A stretch of DNA of 64,000 bases from Pseudomonadota bacterium (GTDB taxonomy: Bacteria > Pseudomonadota > Alphaproteobacteria > Sphingomonadales > Sphingomonadaceae). Below, piece by piece: positions 62,724 to 64,000 of the stretch (within the stretch, counting starts at the first letter, position 1; the number at the start of each line of letters is the position of its first letter). The stretch lies in assembly GCA_023457895.1 (NCBI GenBank), contig JAEXAY010000008.1, positions 85,625 to 149,624 on the forward strand, in the 5' to 3' direction. Below the pieces are notes generated by a model that saw only the letters and a program-made list of their open reading frames with translations, ran no database searches and was not told the origin of the DNA. The position numbers and the translations under genes are program-made.

Positions 62724-63782
62724 ATGTCCCTCACCGAAGCCCGCAAGACCTACAAGCCGTTCGAATATCCCTGGGCTTACGAATATTGGAAGCGCCAGCA
62801 ACAGGTCCACTGGCTGCCCGAGGAGGTGCCGCTCGGCGAGGATTGCCGCGACTGGGCACAAAAGCTCACCGATCATGAGCGCAACCTCCTCACCCAGATT
62901 TTCCGCTTCTTCACCCAGGCGGACGTCGAGGTGCAGGATTGCTATCATGAAAAATATGGCCGCGTGTTCAAGCCGACCGAGATCAAGATGATGCTCACCG
63001 CCTTTTCCAACATGGAGACGGTGCATATCGCGGCCTATTCGCACCTCCTCGACACCATCGGCATGCCCGAGAGCGAATATGGCATGTTCCTCCAGTATAA
63101 GGAGATGAAGGACAAGCATGATTACCTCAGCACCTTCGGCGTCGACACCGACGAGGATATCGCGCGCACGCTCGCGATGTTCGGCGGCTTTACCGAAGGG
63201 CTGCAGCTGTTCGCCTCCTTCGCCATGCTGATGAACTTCCCGCGCTTCAACAAGATGAAGGGCATGGGGCAGATCGTGAGCTGGTCGGTGCGCGACGAGA
63301 GCCTCCACTGCGAGGGCATCACCAAGCTGTTCCACACCTTTGTCAAGGAACGCGACTGCCTGACGCCGGCGGTGCGGGACGACATCATCGATTGCTGCCA
63401 GAAGACAGTGCGGCTGGAGGACGCGTTCATCGACCTCGCGTTCGAACAGGGCCCGGTGCCCGGGATGACGCCCAAGGAAATCAAGAAATATATCCGCTAC
63501 ATCGCCGACTGGCGCCTGGGGCAGCTCGGTTTCCAGCCGATCTACATGATCGACGAACACCCGCTGCCATGGCTGGCGCCGCTCCTTAACGGCGTCGAAC
63601 ACGCCAACTTCTTCGAAACCCGCGCGACCGAATATAGCAAGGCCGCCACCCGCGGCGACTGGAACCAGGTGTGGGACAGCTTCGACAATCGCAAGAAGGC
63701 CAAGGCCACGCTGACCGAGGATGCGGAGAGCGTGGATGAGGGGGCGGATATGTTTGAGGCGACAGGGGTTCCGGCGGAGTGA
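62724..63782 (+). CDS. nrdB: Ribonucleoside-diphosphate reductase, beta subunit (class I, di-iron)
   Basis: Radical-generating subunit that partners NrdA. The 352-aa protein shows the di-iron and tyrosyl-radical set: acidic ligand region in QADVEVQDCYHEKY, ExxH with the radical Tyr four residues later in NMETVHIAAYSHLL, Glu in GFTEGLQLFASF, and ExxH in RDESLHCEG. The presence of the Tyr supports a class Ia-type radical. The ATG at 62724 (MSLTEARKTYKPFEYPWAY) is the family start. Divergent from the DUF2171 gene with a 123-bp gap. Confidence 0.97.
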   Translation: MSLTEARKTYKPFEYPWAYEYWKRQQQVHWLPEEVPLGEDCRDWAQKLTDHERNLLTQIFRFFTQADVEVQDCYHEKYGRVFKPTEIKMMLTAFSNMETVHIAAYSHLLDTIGMPESEYGMFLQYKEMKDKHDYLSTFGVDTDEDIARTLAMFGGFTEGLQLFASFAMLMNFPRFNKMKGMGQIVSWSVRDESLHCEGITKLFHTFVKERDCLTPAVRDDIIDCCQKTVRLEDAFIDLAFEQGPVPGMTPKEIKKYIRYIADWRLGQLGFQPIYMIDEHPLPWLAPLLNGVEHANFFETRATEYSKAATRGDWNQVWDSFDNRKKAKATLTEDAESVDEGADMFEATGVPAE

Positions 63783-63808
63783 AGAAATAAATCTTGAATG
63801 GTGGACCC

Positions 63809-64000
63809 TGACGTGACCCCCAGCTTTCCCCCAGCTGGGATTAGAGCCGGGCGGTTGTTTTGCGCATCAGCGCGGTTGAAGCAATGGGCTGCGTAGCGGA
63901 GCCCGTAGGGCGTAGCGAAGCAGGCCATTGCTTATCCAGTTCAGCGGCGAACGCCGCCGGTGTTGCGTAGCCAAGCGATGAGTGCGGTCTCTCCCGGTTG
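63809..64000 (-). mobile_element. End of an IS3-family insertion sequence (partial)
   Basis: The minus-strand transposase tail starts at the right edge, and the sequence after its stop (TGACGTGACCCCCAGC, reading plus from 63809) looks like the terminal inverted repeat. The exact boundary and the other end cannot be fixed here. Confidence 0.75.
63841..64000 (-). CDS. IS3-family transposase OrfB, C-terminal part
   Basis: The visible 52 codons read NRERPHSSLGYATPAAFAAE and continue to a terminal MRKTTARL. This is the part after the last catalytic Glu of the DDE integrase domain in IS3-type OrfB, and RPHSSLGY is diagnostic. The ending TTARL and the following repeat suggest the IS407/IS511-like subgroups. 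The rest lies outside the window. It is inserted 58 bp after nrdB. Confidence 0.9.
   Translation of the reverse strand, partial: NRERPHSSLGYATPAAFAAELDKQWPASLRPTGSATQPIASTALMRKTTARL

Overview
The window is a 64 kb piece of a high-GC alphaproteobacterial chromosome, most likely a sphingomonad (order Sphingomonadales, Sphingopyxis/Sphingomonas-like). This rests on protein style and on sequence signatures: many intergenic palindromic elements of the kind sphingomonads carry, a perfect CtrA box (TTAA-N7-TTAAC) with clustered GANTC sites upstream of nrdA, class I fumarase, a SUF-type Fe-S system with an Rrf2 regulator, and many small lipoproteins. Assignment is by recognition only; no search was run. 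No rRNA, tRNA or CRISPR array was seen.

Layout. 1-4.7 kb: SUF operon on the minus strand (Rrf2 regulator, sufB, two small exported proteins, sufC cut by the left edge) and an AraC regulator. 4.8-9.5 kb: pyrD, gamma-glutamyltransferase and acyl-CoA synthetase on the plus strand. 9.6-20.5 kb: glyoxalase pair gloA-gloB, two SIMPL proteins, a leuC-leuD-led run of five genes, a GDT1-type cation transporter and a serine hydrolase. 20.4-23.9 kb: CoA-transferase subunits scoA/scoB with two other genes between them, and a universal stress protein behind a perfect FNR/FixK box. 24-36 kb: a broken TonB receptor, proA, a Tiki/TraB-like protein beside a perfect palindrome, phoD, a DUF11 surface protein, an aldehyde dehydrogenase and uvrB. 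36-44 kb is accessory: a low-GC DUF5677 gene, an acyltransferase, tandem repeats, two DUF3617 lipoproteins, and the main candidate novelty, a minus-strand four-gene operon at 41.1-43.3 kb. 44-58.6 kb: a LysM peptidoglycan hydrolase, a PAS-like protein, an MBL-fold hydrolase, DUF3137/LemA, a serine hydrolase-amidohydrolase pair, a DMT transporter, fumarase and glutamate dehydrogenase. 58.6-64 kb: nrdA and nrdB with small genes between them, and the end of an IS3-family element at the right edge.

The operon at 41.1-43.3 kb encodes, in transcription order, a 25-residue peptide (acidic tract, one Cys, C-terminal Trp-Thr-Trp-Glu-Phe), a ferritin-like di-iron protein with a textbook E / ExxH / E / ExxH ligand set, a hotdog-fold protein, and a secreted protein resembling a degenerate retropepsin. 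A perfect TATAAT, a perfect 15-bp palindrome and a strong Shine-Dalgarno precede the peptide, and a perfect 10-bp hairpin separates it from the enzymes. This is the architecture of a ribosomally made, modified peptide (RiPP) cluster, but it matches no class I know. RiPP function is inference.

Other points of note: a palindromic repeat inserted in frame in sufC (about 29 extra residues), two genes each broken at a run of five G/C that one added base would repair, and an amidohydrolase that has lost its HxH and Cys metal ligands.
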